From Planctomycetota bacterium (GTDB lineage: Bacteria; Planctomycetota; JAJSAM01; JAJVHW01), in the NCBI GenBank assembly GCA_024280885.1, contig JAJRPF010000014.1, positions 62,001 to 126,000 of the forward strand: DNA of 64,000 bases, written 5' to 3'. The notes under the pieces were generated by a model. It saw only the letters and a list, made by a program, of their open reading frames with translations, was not told where the DNA came from and did not search any database. A program made the position numbers and the translations under genes. Below, one piece after another: positions 51,251 to 62,858 of the stretch. The first letter of the stretch is position 1. The number at the start of each line of letters is the position of its first letter.

Positions 51251-51682
51251 ATGCGCAGTTATATGGCCAAGAAGGGTGAGGTGGACCAGCGCTGGCACCT
51301 CGTCGACGCGGACGACAAGGTCGTCGGTCGGCTCGCGTCACGGATAGCGCGCGTTCTGATGGGGAAGCACCGTCCGGAGTACACCCCGCACGTCGATACC
51401 GGCGAGTTCATCGTCGTCACGAACGCGGCGAAGGTGCGCTTCACCGGTCGCAAGATGGAGAACAAGCGCTACTACCATTACACCGGTTACCCCGGTGGAC
51501 TGCGTGAGCGCACGGTCTCCGATCTCCTCGAGCGCAAGCCCGAAGAGGTCCTGCAACTGGCCGTCCGACGCATGATGCCGAAGACGCGCATGGGCCGAGC
51601 AATGATGAAGAAGTTGAAGATCTACCCGGGCGCGGAGCATCCGCACGAGGCTCAGAACCCGCAGCCCCTCACGCTGAAGTAG
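51251..51682 (+). CDS. rplM: Ribosomal protein L13
   Basis: L13 is an early-assembly 50S protein. The start at 51251 (MRSYMAKKGEVDQRWHLVDA) fits family alignments and has GGAG nine bases upstream. Signature segments: VVGRLASRIARVLMGKHRPE, YTPHVDTGEFIVVTNAAKVR, KRYYHYTGYPGGLRE and AVRRMMPKTRMGRAMMKKLK. The 143-residue length is normal. It is paired with rpsI, the usual bacterial arrangement, which here directly follows the division cluster. Confidence 0.96.
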   Translation: MRSYMAKKGEVDQRWHLVDADDKVVGRLASRIARVLMGKHRPEYTPHVDTGEFIVVTNAAKVRFTGRKMENKRYYHYTGYPGGLRERTVSDLLERKPEEVLQLAVRRMMPKTRMGRAMMKKLKIYPGAEHPHEAQNPQPLTLK

Positions 51683-51686
51683 AGAC

Positions 51687-52400
51687 ATGACCGATAGCGA
51701 AACCCCCGATAGCAAGACCCCGGACAGCAAAGCCCCTGAGGCGACGCCAGCAGTTGAGGCGGTGACCGAGACGGCACCCGCAACTGAGGCAGCCGCCACT
51801 GAGGCGCCCACAACTGACGAGCCAGCAGCCGAGGCGCCCGCAGCAGCGGCAGCGTCCGTCGCTGAGAGTGCCGATGAGACGGCCGATGAGGCGGTTGCTG
51901 ATGCCACCGCCGAGACATCGTCGGACGACGCGACGGCCGACGAAGGCGATGGCGAAGCCGAGCCCGAGGTCGTCCCAGCAGTCGTCGCCGAGCCGATGCG
52001 CAACGTCGATGCGCGCAACCCGATCTGGACCGTCGGACGTCGCAAGGCCTCGTCCGCGCGCATCCGGTTGTTCCCGGGCGGCGGCAACTTCATGGTCAAC
52101 GGCAAGCCTCTCGAAGAGTTCTTTCGACTCGTGCACGATCAGCACGCGGCGACGCTGCCGCTCGATCATGCCAACGTTCGCAAGAAGTACGACGTGTGGG
52201 TCAACGTCCACGGTGGCGGCACCACGGGCCAGTCCGGCGCCATCGCGCTCGGCGTCGCCCGCGCGCTCATCCAGATCGAGCCGGCCACGGAGCAGCCGCT
52301 CCGCGACGTGTCGCTCCTCAGCCGCGACGCGCGGGTGAAGGAGCGCAAGAAGTACGGTCGTCGGGGTGCGCGCCGCGGCTTCCAGTTCAGCAAGCGCTGA
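51687..52400 (+). CDS. rpsI: Ribosomal protein S9 with 110-residue acidic N-terminal extension
   Basis: Residues 111-237 are a complete S9 (TVGRRKASSARIRLFPGGGN, GGGTTGQSGAIALGVARAL, and the C-terminal KKYGRRGARRGFQFSKR whose tail reaches the P site). Before it lie 110 residues made almost only of Glu, Ala, Thr, Asp, Pro and Val (start TDSETPDSKTPDSKAPEA), acidic and probably disordered. The S9 domain lacks its own close start codon with a ribosome site, and the ATG at 51687 lies four bases after the rplM stop, so the extension appears to be genuinely part of the protein. Confidence 0.93.
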   Translation: MTDSETPDSKTPDSKAPEATPAVEAVTETAPATEAAATEAPTTDEPAAEAPAAAAASVAESADETADEAVADATAETSSDDATADEGDGEAEPEVVPAVVAEPMRNVDARNPIWTVGRRKASSARIRLFPGGGNFMVNGKPLEEFFRLVHDQHAATLPLDHANVRKKYDVWVNVHGGGTTGQSGAIALGVARALIQIEPATEQPLRDVSLLSRDARVKERKKYGRRGARRGFQFSKR

Positions 52401-52533
52401 TCACGACTTGCGATGCCGAGCCGCCGTTCCCTCGCCGGGACGGCGGCTCGCTCGATTCGTGGCCCCCCGCGTTTCCTCCCGTGCCTGCGCAGGCACGCTA
52501 CTCTCGTCGGGAACGAAGGAACAACCTCCGCAC

Positions 52534-53271
52534 ATGGCTGGACACTCGCACTGGGCCAACATCGCCCACAAGAAGGCAGCGATCGACCGCAAGCGCGGGC
52601 GGTTGTTCAGCAAGATTGCGCGGCGCATGATCGCTGCGGCCAAGCAGGGCGGGCCGGATCCGGCGGCCAACCTGAAGCTCGCGAACGCCATCACGGCGGC
52701 ACGTGCGGCCAATATGTCCAACGACCAGATCAAGCGCGCGATCAAGCGCGCTACCGGCGGGCAGGACTCGGGCGACTTCGAGGAATTGGTCTACGAGGGC
52801 TACGCACCGGGCGGCGCCGCGGTGCTCATCACAGCTCTCACCGACAATCGCAATCGCACGGGCGGCGAGGTGCGCTCCATCTTCACGAAGCGCGGGGGCA
52901 ACCTCGGATCGACGGGCTCCGTCGCGTGGCAGTTCAGCCACCTCGCCGTCGTGCGCGTCGCGAGCGACTCGACCACCGAGGACGACCTCATGATGGCGGT
53001 TCTCGAGGCTGGCGCTGACGACATCGAGGAAGAGGGCGAGTTCTTCGAGATACGCGGTGGCCCCGACGCGCTGCATTCCATTCAGAAGGCTGTGGAAGCC
53101 GCGGGTCTCACGCCTGCTTCGGCGGATCTGGGCTATGTGCCGACGGAGTCCGTGCCGGTCGACGCGGAGACCGGCAAGAAGGTCGCCGGTCTTCTCGACG
53201 CGCTCGAGGAGAACGAGGACATCCAGAACGTCTACTCCAACGCAGAGTTTCCCGAGGGGTTCGAGGCCTGA
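52534..53271 (+). CDS. YebC/PmpR family DNA-binding regulatory protein
   Basis: YebC-family proteins are transcriptional regulators and, in one branch, translation factors that relieve ribosome stalling. The sequence starts MAGHSHWANIAHKKAAIDRK and has the conserved FSKIARRMIAAAKQGGPDP, NMSNDQIKRAIKRATG, YEGYAPGGAAVLITALTDNR, IFTKRGGNLGSTGSVAWQF and a final NVYSNAEFPEG. The ATG at 52534 is fixed by this N terminus; earlier in-frame codons are not conserved. The 245-residue length is standard. It is placed 134 bp after rpsI. Confidence 0.95.
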   Translation: MAGHSHWANIAHKKAAIDRKRGRLFSKIARRMIAAAKQGGPDPAANLKLANAITAARAANMSNDQIKRAIKRATGGQDSGDFEELVYEGYAPGGAAVLITALTDNRNRTGGEVRSIFTKRGGNLGSTGSVAWQFSHLAVVRVASDSTTEDDLMMAVLEAGADDIEEEGEFFEIRGGPDALHSIQKAVEAAGLTPASADLGYVPTESVPVDAETGKKVAGLLDALEENEDIQNVYSNAEFPEGFEA

Positions 53272-53376
53272 AGAGCACCCGGACCCGCCCTTCGGCGATG
53301 CTGCGGTGCATGCAAAGAGATGCATGCACAGCACCGTCCGCAGAGCAGACCCGGAGAGACGAGGAGAGGTAAGACC

Positions 53377-53802
53377 ATGTCGCAAGAGCTGAAGGACGGC
53401 GACGACCATCGGGAACGTCGCAAACAGGAGCGCGAGAACCGCACGGTCGATCGTTTCAAGACCAGCTCGAAGGGCTTTCGCCGTGTCTTCGAGGGGCATT
53501 TCCCCGACAGTAGCCCCGAGGTCGAGTCGATCGTCCACCACCTCGCCTCCTTCGAGGCGAAGCAGGCCGCCACCCAGGAGGCGCTGCGACTCGCGCGCTA
53601 TCCCGGCGCGGGCGACCGCGATCCGCGGCGCTTTGTGATGGGGCTCTGGGAGAATCTCAGCATCGTGCAGCAGCACCTGACGGGAGCTCTCGAGTCGCTT
53701 GAGAAGCTCGCGCAGTCGCACGCGCCCGGCACGAATGGGAAGGATGGCGCCAACAATGACGCGGACGATGACGCGGACGCGACCGAGGCTGACGACGCAT
53801 AG
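53377..53802 (+). CDS. Hypothetical protein with acidic tail
   Basis: The ATG at 53377 has AGGAGAGG about eight bases upstream. The 141-residue product has a charged N terminus (DDHRERRKQERENRTVDRFK), a core of helices (VESIVHHLASFEAKQAATQE, FVMGLWENLSIVQQHLTGAL) and a low-complexity acidic end (NDADDDADATEADDA). There is no export signal. No family was recognised. It probably shares a transcript with the YebC gene 105 bp upstream; the MITE-like inverted repeat follows. Confidence 0.65.
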   Translation: MSQELKDGDDHRERRKQERENRTVDRFKTSSKGFRRVFEGHFPDSSPEVESIVHHLASFEAKQAATQEALRLARYPGAGDRDPRRFVMGLWENLSIVQQHLTGALESLEKLAQSHAPGTNGKDGANNDADDDADATEADDA

Positions 53803-53903
53803 GCTGATCGCTGGACGGGACGGGTTCTCGACCCGCTCCCGTCTCCGTTCTGACCTTCAACCTCCAGCCCCCAGCCTTTCAGCCGCCAGCGTCGTTTCCG
53901 CGC

Positions 53904-53983
53904 GCTAGGGGTGCGGCCAGAAACCCCCGCTGCGGCCGGCGACCACCCGGTCACCGGCGCCGCGGGAGTTTCTGGCCGCACCC

Positions 53984-53988
<5 letters not shown>
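53904..53988. mobile_element. MITE-like inverted repeat, copy 2, overlapping the ppdK stop
   Basis: GCTAGGGGTGCGGCCAGAAA (53904 on) and the inverted right arm ending at 53988 form a 27-bp stem with one mismatch; the spacer is 31 bp. The ends match copy 1 (47347-47551). The CTAG of the right end supplies the TAG stop codon of ppdK (complement of 53984-53986). In RNA it would be a strong bidirectional terminator-like hairpin between two convergent genes. Confidence 0.75.
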
Positions 53989-56743
<2,755 letters not shown>

Positions 56744-56823
56744 GGCATCTCCTCCGCGACGGGAGGCCTCCTCGTTCTTCGCCGCTCGACGACTCGCGCA
56801 GCGTCAGGGACACAATTCTCCGG

Positions 56824-57501
56824 TCAGAACTGCTCGTTGATACGCTCGATCAGGCGCACGCCGATGACGTCGCGCAACTCGTGGACCAGCCACTCCCGGC
56901 GAAATTCCAATCGCACAATCTCGTCGGGGGCGACCGCCGCCATGCCGTCGAAGCGCACGGGCCAGCGCGGTACGATGCGGCCCTCGTCGTTGCGCAGGAA
57001 CGCTTCGAGCGGTGCGATGACCGCGCGGCTCTCGGCGACGAAGTCGTTCGTGGTCTTGATGAATGCGATGTCGCGGCGCTGGAACACGATTACCGCAGAC
57101 ATCCCGTCGTTGTTCACCGCGATGGACGCGAACGCGCGGTCGCCCTCGCGCCAGTGGCGCATCTGGGTTCGGCTGGCGGCGCTCAGGTTCTTTGCGTCCT
57201 CAGCAAAGGAACTCTCGAACTCGTCGAATGCGGACGTGAACTCGGCCAGGCTGAAGCCCCCATGGCGCGCGATGAAGTCCGGGTGCAGGCAGTCGAAGAT
57301 GTCCGCGATCCGGCGGTCTTCGATGCCGGCGATCAGGTAGTCGAGCGCTTCGTTCGGCGTGTCGCGCGTGAGCCGCGTGTCGCTCGTGAGCGGCGGCTCG
57401 ACGGGGCAGATCGCTCGAGCGAGGGAACAGCAGCCAGAAAGTGCCATGCCGCTGACGGCTAGAAGCAGGACCAGTGCCCAGCGGGCGCATCTCATCCGCA
57501 T
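56824..57501 (-). CDS. Hypothetical lipoprotein
   Basis: The ATG at 57501 follows AGGAGGAG. The signal peptide (WALVLLLAVSGMALSGCC) ends in a clean LSGC lipobox. The mature 200 residues look like a helix-plus-strand domain (EALDYLIAGIEDRRIADIFD, FTSAFDEFESSFAEDAKNLS, FASIAVNNDGMSAVIVFQRR, RIVPRWPVRFDGMAAVAPDE, REWLVHELRDVIGVRLIERI), with a strand pattern resembling SnoaL/NTF2-type lipoproteins, but I cannot confirm this. It lies upstream of ppdK on the same strand, about 80 bp away. Confidence 0.7.
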   Translation of the reverse strand: MRMRCARWALVLLLAVSGMALSGCCSLARAICPVEPPLTSDTRLTRDTPNEALDYLIAGIEDRRIADIFDCLHPDFIARHGGFSLAEFTSAFDEFESSFAEDAKNLSAASRTQMRHWREGDRAFASIAVNNDGMSAVIVFQRRDIAFIKTTNDFVAESRAVIAPLEAFLRNDEGRIVPRWPVRFDGMAAVAPDEIVRLEFRREWLVHELRDVIGVRLIERINEQF

Positions 57502-57920
57502 CACGAGTCTCCTCCTGGCAAGCGCGTTCAGTGCTCGTGCCTCTAGACCGCGAATCGTCGCCCGTTCGTGCTCCAACGCTGGGGAAATTATCAGAGAAGC
57601 GTGCTCCGCACCGCGACTCGTTGCGCCGTTTTGGGATCGCAACATCTTCTGCGCATCGAAGAGCAACGGCGTCCGCCCCGACGACGTTCATTGCGCGTCG
57701 AGCCCACGCTCGATACGTTGACGCCTCGTTCGGTGGTCTGATCGTGAGATCGGGCCCGGCCGAGCGGCAGTCTTCGATCGGTCGCGTCCGCCTGGAAGCG
57801 TCCGGTTGGGATCGGATGTGCCACGTGCTGAACTTGGCATAGCCCGCAGCGACGGTGCGGTGATCGTCTGCCCGCATCGATGAGCCCGCCAAGAAGTGTG
57901 CGCGAGAGGGACCAAGCGTC
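57502..57920. other. Divergent intergenic region upstream of the pil operon
   Basis: About 420 bp between the lipoprotein gene (minus) and pilB (plus). No gene or tRNA-like cloverleaf could be supported. It must hold two divergent promoters, but no clear -35/-10 pair was identified, and no known riboswitch pattern was recognised. Confidence 0.4.
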
Positions 57921-59600
57921 ATGGCTGAACGCAAGTTGCTGGGGGAGATTCTCAAGGAGAAGGCGGGTATCTCCGAGGAGGACGTTCAGCGAGGGCTGCG
58001 GCTTGCCAAGCAGCAGAAGATCAAGATCGGTCAGGCGTTGCTCTCGGCCGGGATCGTGAACGAGGAACAGGTCACGCGCGCGCTGTGCGCTCAGTTTCGC
58101 TTGCCCTTCGTGAACCTTGCGAAGTCGAAGCTGTCTCCGGCGACGATCGCGCTCCTCGACGCCGACCTCGTGGAGCAATTCCACGTGATTCCGGTGAAGA
58201 AGGAGGCGAACGGCCTCATCGTCGCGATCGACGACCCGGACCGCATGATGATGCTCGACGATCTCCGCTTCCGATCCGGGATGGAGTTCCGTTGCGCGCT
58301 GACGACCCCCTCGGCGTTTGCCGGCGCCCTGCGCGACCACTACGGCATCGATGCTAGCGCTGTCACGGAGTTTGCCGGTCTTCAAGCCCGTGCCGAGCCC
58401 GACGAGGACGAGGAGGACGACGCCCCGATCATCCGCTTGGTGAATAAGATCCTCGAAGACGCACTTGCTCAGCGCGCGTCCGATATTCACATCGAGCCAT
58501 TCGCGGATCACCTGCGCGTGCGCTATCGGATCGATGGCTACTGCCAGGTCCAGGACAGCCCGCCGCGCCACCTCGCCGCCGCGCTCCTGTCGCGCGTGAA
58601 ATTGATGGCCGGCATGGACATCTCCGAGAAGCGCAAGGCGCAGGATGGCCGCATCAATATCAAGCTGCTCGGGCGCGACATCGACCTGCGCGTGTCGGCG
58701 CTCCCCGCGTACCACGGCGAGTCGGTGGTGTGTCGAATTCTCGACCGCGAGCAGGGCTTGATCTCGCTCCCGGCGCTCGGGTTCGCCAGCGAGGACTACC
58801 AGCGCTTCTTGAAGATCATCAAGCGGCCGAACGGACTCTTCCTCGTGACCGGGCCCACCGGCTCCGGCAAGACCACGAGCCTCTATGCGGCGCTACGCGA
58901 GTTGAACCGGCCCGACGTCAAGATCATCACGGCCGAGGATCCGGTCGAATACAACCTCTCGGGCATCAATCAGTGCCAGGTGCGGCACAATATCGGGCTC
59001 AACTTCTCGCGCATCCTCCGCGCCATGCTGCGCCAGGCGCCCAACATCATTCTGGTGGGTGAGATTCGAGACAAGGAGACCGCCGAGATCGCCATTCAGG
59101 CGTCGCTGACCGGTCACCTCGTCTTCTCGACTCTGCACACGAACGATGCGACCTCCGCGCTGACGCGGCTTGTGGATATGGGCGTGAAGCCCTTCCTAGT
59201 CTCGACGGCCGTGATGGCGATCATGGCGCAGCGCTTGATTCGCCGGCTGTGCAAGCATTGCAAGGACCCGTACACGCCGTCTGAGCCCGAACTGCGCAGC
59301 CTCGGCATCACGAGCGACTCGCTCGAGGGCGTGACGGTCTACCGTCCGGGCGGCTGTGACGAATGCAGCCAATCCGGCTATCGCGGACGCGTCGGTGTCT
59401 TCGAGCTCTTCCACCTGGACTCGACGATCCGCGAGATGTGCTTCCGCGGCGCCAGTTCGGTGCGCATCCGGGAGCAGGCCAAGATCTCTGGCGGGCTCGT
59501 TTCCCTCATGGACGACGGCGTCCGCAAGTTCCTGGCCGGTGACACCACGATCGAAGAGGTGTTGACAGTGGCGGTCGCCGGCGAGTCGGCGGCGGCATGA
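57921..59600 (+). CDS. pilB: Type IV pilus / type II secretion assembly ATPase PilB (GspE family), first copy
   Basis: PilB hexamers power pilus extension or T2SS pseudopilus assembly. The N-terminal 145 residues are the MshEN/GspE-N domain that can bind c-di-GMP (LGEILKEKAGISEEDVQRGL, QFRLPFVNLAKSKLSPATI). The ATPase core has Walker A GPTGSGKTTS (about residue 311), the Asp box, LVGEIRDKETAEIAIQASLT (Walker B), HLVFSTLHTNDA (His box), and the tetracysteine zinc motif CKHCK...CDECSQ near residues 443 and 479. The 559-residue length is normal. It is the first gene of a four-gene motor cluster. Confidence 0.94.
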   Translation: MAERKLLGEILKEKAGISEEDVQRGLRLAKQQKIKIGQALLSAGIVNEEQVTRALCAQFRLPFVNLAKSKLSPATIALLDADLVEQFHVIPVKKEANGLIVAIDDPDRMMMLDDLRFRSGMEFRCALTTPSAFAGALRDHYGIDASAVTEFAGLQARAEPDEDEEDDAPIIRLVNKILEDALAQRASDIHIEPFADHLRVRYRIDGYCQVQDSPPRHLAAALLSRVKLMAGMDISEKRKAQDGRINIKLLGRDIDLRVSALPAYHGESVVCRILDREQGLISLPALGFASEDYQRFLKIIKRPNGLFLVTGPTGSGKTTSLYAALRELNRPDVKIITAEDPVEYNLSGINQCQVRHNIGLNFSRILRAMLRQAPNIILVGEIRDKETAEIAIQASLTGHLVFSTLHTNDATSALTRLVDMGVKPFLVSTAVMAIMAQRLIRRLCKHCKDPYTPSEPELRSLGITSDSLEGVTVYRPGGCDECSQSGYRGRVGVFELFHLDSTIREMCFRGASSVRIREQAKISGGLVSLMDDGVRKFLAGDTTIEEVLTVAVAGESAAA

Positions 59601-59737
59601 CCTCGCCTCCCTGATCGACGCCTCTCATCCACGCTCCTGATCGACCCGGGGCGATCGGTCGTCGGACTCCGGCACTTCCCGCATACGAGCAGCCCCAGCG
59701 CACTCACACAGCGAAACCCACACAGCGAAACTCACAC

Positions 59738-60892
59738 ATGGCCTACGACATCTTTCAGTTGATGGACTTCATCCACAAGCAGGGCGGCTCCGATCTCCAC
59801 CTCGCTGTCGGACGTCCGCCCACGATCCGCCTGAACGGCAGCCTGCGTTCGCTCAAGACGCCGGATCTGACACCGGATGACACCATCCACCTCTCGAATC
59901 AGTTGATGCCGCCGCGGATGAAACTCGAGTTCCGCGAGCGCGGCGGCGCCGACTTCAGCTACGACCACGTCGGGAAGTGCCGCTTTCGCGCCGCGGTCTA
60001 CCGACAGAAGGGCTGCGTCGGTCTGACGCTGCGTCTGCTGCCGACGCGCATCCTGTCGTTCGAGGAGATCGGCCTTGCGCCACAAGTCAAGGCTCTGCTC
60101 GAACGGCCGCGCGGCCTGATCCTCGTCACCGGCCCGACCGGTTCGGGGAAGACGACGACGCTGGCGACCATGGTCGATTACCTGAACCAGACCTTCGATC
60201 ATCACATCGTGACGATCGAGGACCCGATCGAGTACTACCACTCGCACGGCAAGTCGATCATCACGCAGCGCGAACTCGGGACGGATGTCGGCACCTTCCA
60301 CGAGGCCATGCGGCGCGTTCTGCGAATGGACCCGGACGTGATCCTGCTCGGCGAGATGCGTGACCTGGAAACGATCTCGACGGCCATCACAGCGGCAGAA
60401 ACCGGCCACCTCGTGCTCGGTACGTTGCACACGACGGGGTCGGCGCGCACGATCGACCGCATCATTGACTCGTTCCCTGCGGACCAGCAGGAGCAATGTC
60501 GCGCGCAGCTCTCCGTCTCGCTCCTGGCCGTGATCTCGCAAGTCCTCATGCCGCGTGCCGACAAGCAGGGAGTCGTCGCCGGGTTCGAGATCATGATGAT
60601 GACGCCTGCCGTCGAGAACCACATTCGCAAGAATGAGACGTTCAAGATCAAGAGCACGCTGCAGACCTCGAAGAGCCAGGGGATGACGCTTCTCGACGAT
60701 CACCTCTGGGACTACTACTCGAAGGGCATCATCTCGAAGGAAACGATGATCCAGAAGTGCCAGGACCCGAAGGAGATGCAGCAGAAGCTCGACTTCGACC
60801 AACTCGGCGGCGGGTCGGATGGCGGCAACGGCGACTCCGGGTCATCCGGATCGTCCGGAGGCGGTCTCTTCGGTCGCAAGAAGGGCGGTTGA
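59738..60892 (+). CDS. pilT: Twitching/retraction ATPase PilT
   Basis: PilT drives pilus retraction. Visible are DLHLAVGRPPTIRLNG (N-terminal PAS-like domain), Walker A GPTGSGKTTT (residues 132-141), EDPIEYYHSHGKSIITQREL, the Walker B region LRMDPDVILLGEMRDLETI, GHLVLGTLHTTGSARTIDRI, and a variant of the AIRNLIRE retraction motif (AVENHIRKNETFKI). The C-terminal tail is Gly/Ser-rich ending in GRKKGG. At 384 residues it is slightly longer than usual (345) because of that tail. Its presence suggests retractable type IV pili, not only a secretion system. Confidence 0.94.
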   Translation: MAYDIFQLMDFIHKQGGSDLHLAVGRPPTIRLNGSLRSLKTPDLTPDDTIHLSNQLMPPRMKLEFRERGGADFSYDHVGKCRFRAAVYRQKGCVGLTLRLLPTRILSFEEIGLAPQVKALLERPRGLILVTGPTGSGKTTTLATMVDYLNQTFDHHIVTIEDPIEYYHSHGKSIITQRELGTDVGTFHEAMRRVLRMDPDVILLGEMRDLETISTAITAAETGHLVLGTLHTTGSARTIDRIIDSFPADQQEQCRAQLSVSLLAVISQVLMPRADKQGVVAGFEIMMMTPAVENHIRKNETFKIKSTLQTSKSQGMTLLDDHLWDYYSKGIISKETMIQKCQDPKEMQQKLDFDQLGGGSDGGNGDSGSSGSSGGGLFGRKKGG

Positions 60893-60895
60893 TCC

Positions 60896-62563
60896 GTGGC
60901 TCCGCGCAAACAACTCCTCGGGCAGATCATCAAGGGCCTCGCCACCGGCGTACACGAAGGGATGATCCAAGAAGCGCTCATGACGCAGAAGCAGGAGGGC
61001 GGCCAGATCGGCCAGATCCTCGTGCGGATGGGGCATGTCACCGACGCGCAGCTGACGCTCGCGCTGGGGATGCAGGCGGGACTCGAGGTCGTCGACCTTG
61101 ACGCGACTCCCCCCGACCCCGCTCTGGTCGCGCAGATCGATCACGCAATGGCGGAGATGTTCGCCGTCTGCCCCGTGCGCATGGAAGGCGACAAGATGGT
61201 CGTCGCAGTCAGCAACCCGCAGAACCTCTCCGTTCTGGATGACCTGCGCTTCGTGCTGAATTGTGAGCTCGTGCCAGCGCTGGCGGACGAGGCGCAGATC
61301 AAGCGCGCGATCAAGGGTGGGGCGGGCGACGACTCGGAGGCCACGGCACGTGCCGCGGCCGCGGCCCTCGAAGAGGGCGGAGCCGACGACGCCAACGCCG
61401 CCCCGGTCATCAAGTTGCTGCAGTACATCATCTTGCAGGCCGTGAAGGACAAGGCGTCCGACATCCATCTCGAACCCTTCGAGACGGACTTCAAGGTGCG
61501 CTATCGCGTGGACGGCGTGCTCTACGAACTCGAGCCGCCCCCGCCGCACCTCGCCACCGCGCTGATCAGCCGCGTGAAGGTGATGTCGGGGCTCGACATC
61601 GCGGAAACGCGTATGCCGCAGGACGGGCGCGTGGATATGAACATCGGTGGGCGCAGCGTCGACTTGCGTATCTCGACGCTCCCAACCATGTTCGGTGAGA
61701 GCTGCGTGATGCGTGTCCTCGACCGCAGCGTGATCGCGCTCGATCTCGAGCAGGTGGGCATGCGCCCAGACGAACTGGCGGACTTCCGGCGGCTGATCTC
61801 CATGCCGCACGGGATCGTCCTGGTAACCGGGCCGACGGGCTCCGGCAAGACCACCACGCTCTACTCGGCGCTCAACGAGGCCAACGATCCGGCGACGAAG
61901 ATCATCACCACCGAGGACCCGGTCGAGTACGACCTCGACGGGATCATCCAGGTGCAGGTGAACGAGGAATCTGGCCTGACGTACGGGCGCGCGCTGCGTT
62001 CGATCCTGCGCCAGGACCCGGACGTGATCCTCGTGGGGGAGATTCGCGACAAGGAAACGTCAGCGATCGCCATCGAGGCTGCGTTGACCGGCCACCTCGT
62101 GTTCTCGACCGTGCACACGAACGACGCTCCCTTGGCCGTGACACGCATGATCGACCTCGGTGTCGAGCCGTTCCTGCTGTCTGCGACGCTCGCGGCGATC
62201 GTCGCTCAGCGACTCGTGCGCAAGGTGTGCACCAACTGCAAGGTGATGTACGACCCGTCCGACGACGTCCTCATGGAGTTGGGTCTGACGCCCGCCGACG
62301 TGACCGGGAAACAGTTCGCGTACGGCAAGGGCTGCGACGCCTGTCACTTCACCGGGTTCAGGGGCCGCACGGCGATCTTCGAGACCCTGCACATGTCGGA
62401 TCGCGTCCGCGAGTTGATCATGGACGGCGCGGCGACGGACAAGCTGCGGAGCATTGCCAAGGAGCAAGGGATGCGCACGCTGCGCGACTCCGGGCTGCTC
62501 GCGATCTTCGACGGACTGACGACGGTCGAGGAAGTCCTGCGCGAGACGATCGGGGTCATGTAG
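60896..62563 (+). CDS. Second PilB/GspE-family assembly ATPase
   Basis: The GTG start lies three bases after pilT. Its domain plan is the same as the first copy: MshEN-type N terminus (LLGQIIKGLATGVHEGMIQE, LGMQAGLEVVDLDATPPDPA), Walker A GPTGSGKTTT (about residue 311), IIQVQVNEESGLTYGRALRS, Walker B ILVGEIRDKETSAIAIEAAL, His box FSTVHTNDAP and tetracysteine motif (CTNCK, CDACHFTGFRG). The sequences differ clearly from the first copy, so this is an old paralogue, not a recent tandem duplication. It could serve the pseudopilin/T2SS branch while the first serves pili (inference). Confidence 0.93.
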   Translation: MAPRKQLLGQIIKGLATGVHEGMIQEALMTQKQEGGQIGQILVRMGHVTDAQLTLALGMQAGLEVVDLDATPPDPALVAQIDHAMAEMFAVCPVRMEGDKMVVAVSNPQNLSVLDDLRFVLNCELVPALADEAQIKRAIKGGAGDDSEATARAAAAALEEGGADDANAAPVIKLLQYIILQAVKDKASDIHLEPFETDFKVRYRVDGVLYELEPPPPHLATALISRVKVMSGLDIAETRMPQDGRVDMNIGGRSVDLRISTLPTMFGESCVMRVLDRSVIALDLEQVGMRPDELADFRRLISMPHGIVLVTGPTGSGKTTTLYSALNEANDPATKIITTEDPVEYDLDGIIQVQVNEESGLTYGRALRSILRQDPDVILVGEIRDKETSAIAIEAALTGHLVFSTVHTNDAPLAVTRMIDLGVEPFLLSATLAAIVAQRLVRKVCTNCKVMYDPSDDVLMELGLTPADVTGKQFAYGKGCDACHFTGFRGRTAIFETLHMSDRVRELIMDGAATDKLRSIAKEQGMRTLRDSGLLAIFDGLTTVEEVLRETIGVM

Positions 62564-62858
62564 TCGCGACCGTCTGCGTGGACGCCGCGACGGACGTCCA
62601 TCGGTGCGCTCGTGCGCTCGATAATGTGTACCTACCCGTTCACGGGTGCGCGTGTGAACAGGCTCAGAACCAGGCTCAGCGCCCGCGTCACGGCGAGAAG
62701 CGGACGCAGAGTCGGATCAACACGAAGTTTCCGCGTGCCGACAGGCACCGACCGGCTGTACATTCTCGGGCGACGTTGGGAAGGCACTCGCTGGCACCGG
62801 TCGCTTCCGTTGTGGAAGCGTCTCGAATGCGGCTGGCGTAGGCATATGGGAGGTGCAG
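62564..62858. other. Gap between the second pilB-like gene and pilC
   Basis: About 295 bp; no coding frame with plausible composition was found. GGGAGG lies five bases before the pilC ATG at 62859. Confidence 0.35.

Noticed and set aside
57502..57920. tRNA or riboswitch in the divergent gap before pilB
   Set aside because: No T-loop consensus, cloverleaf or known aptamer pattern could be found by eye.
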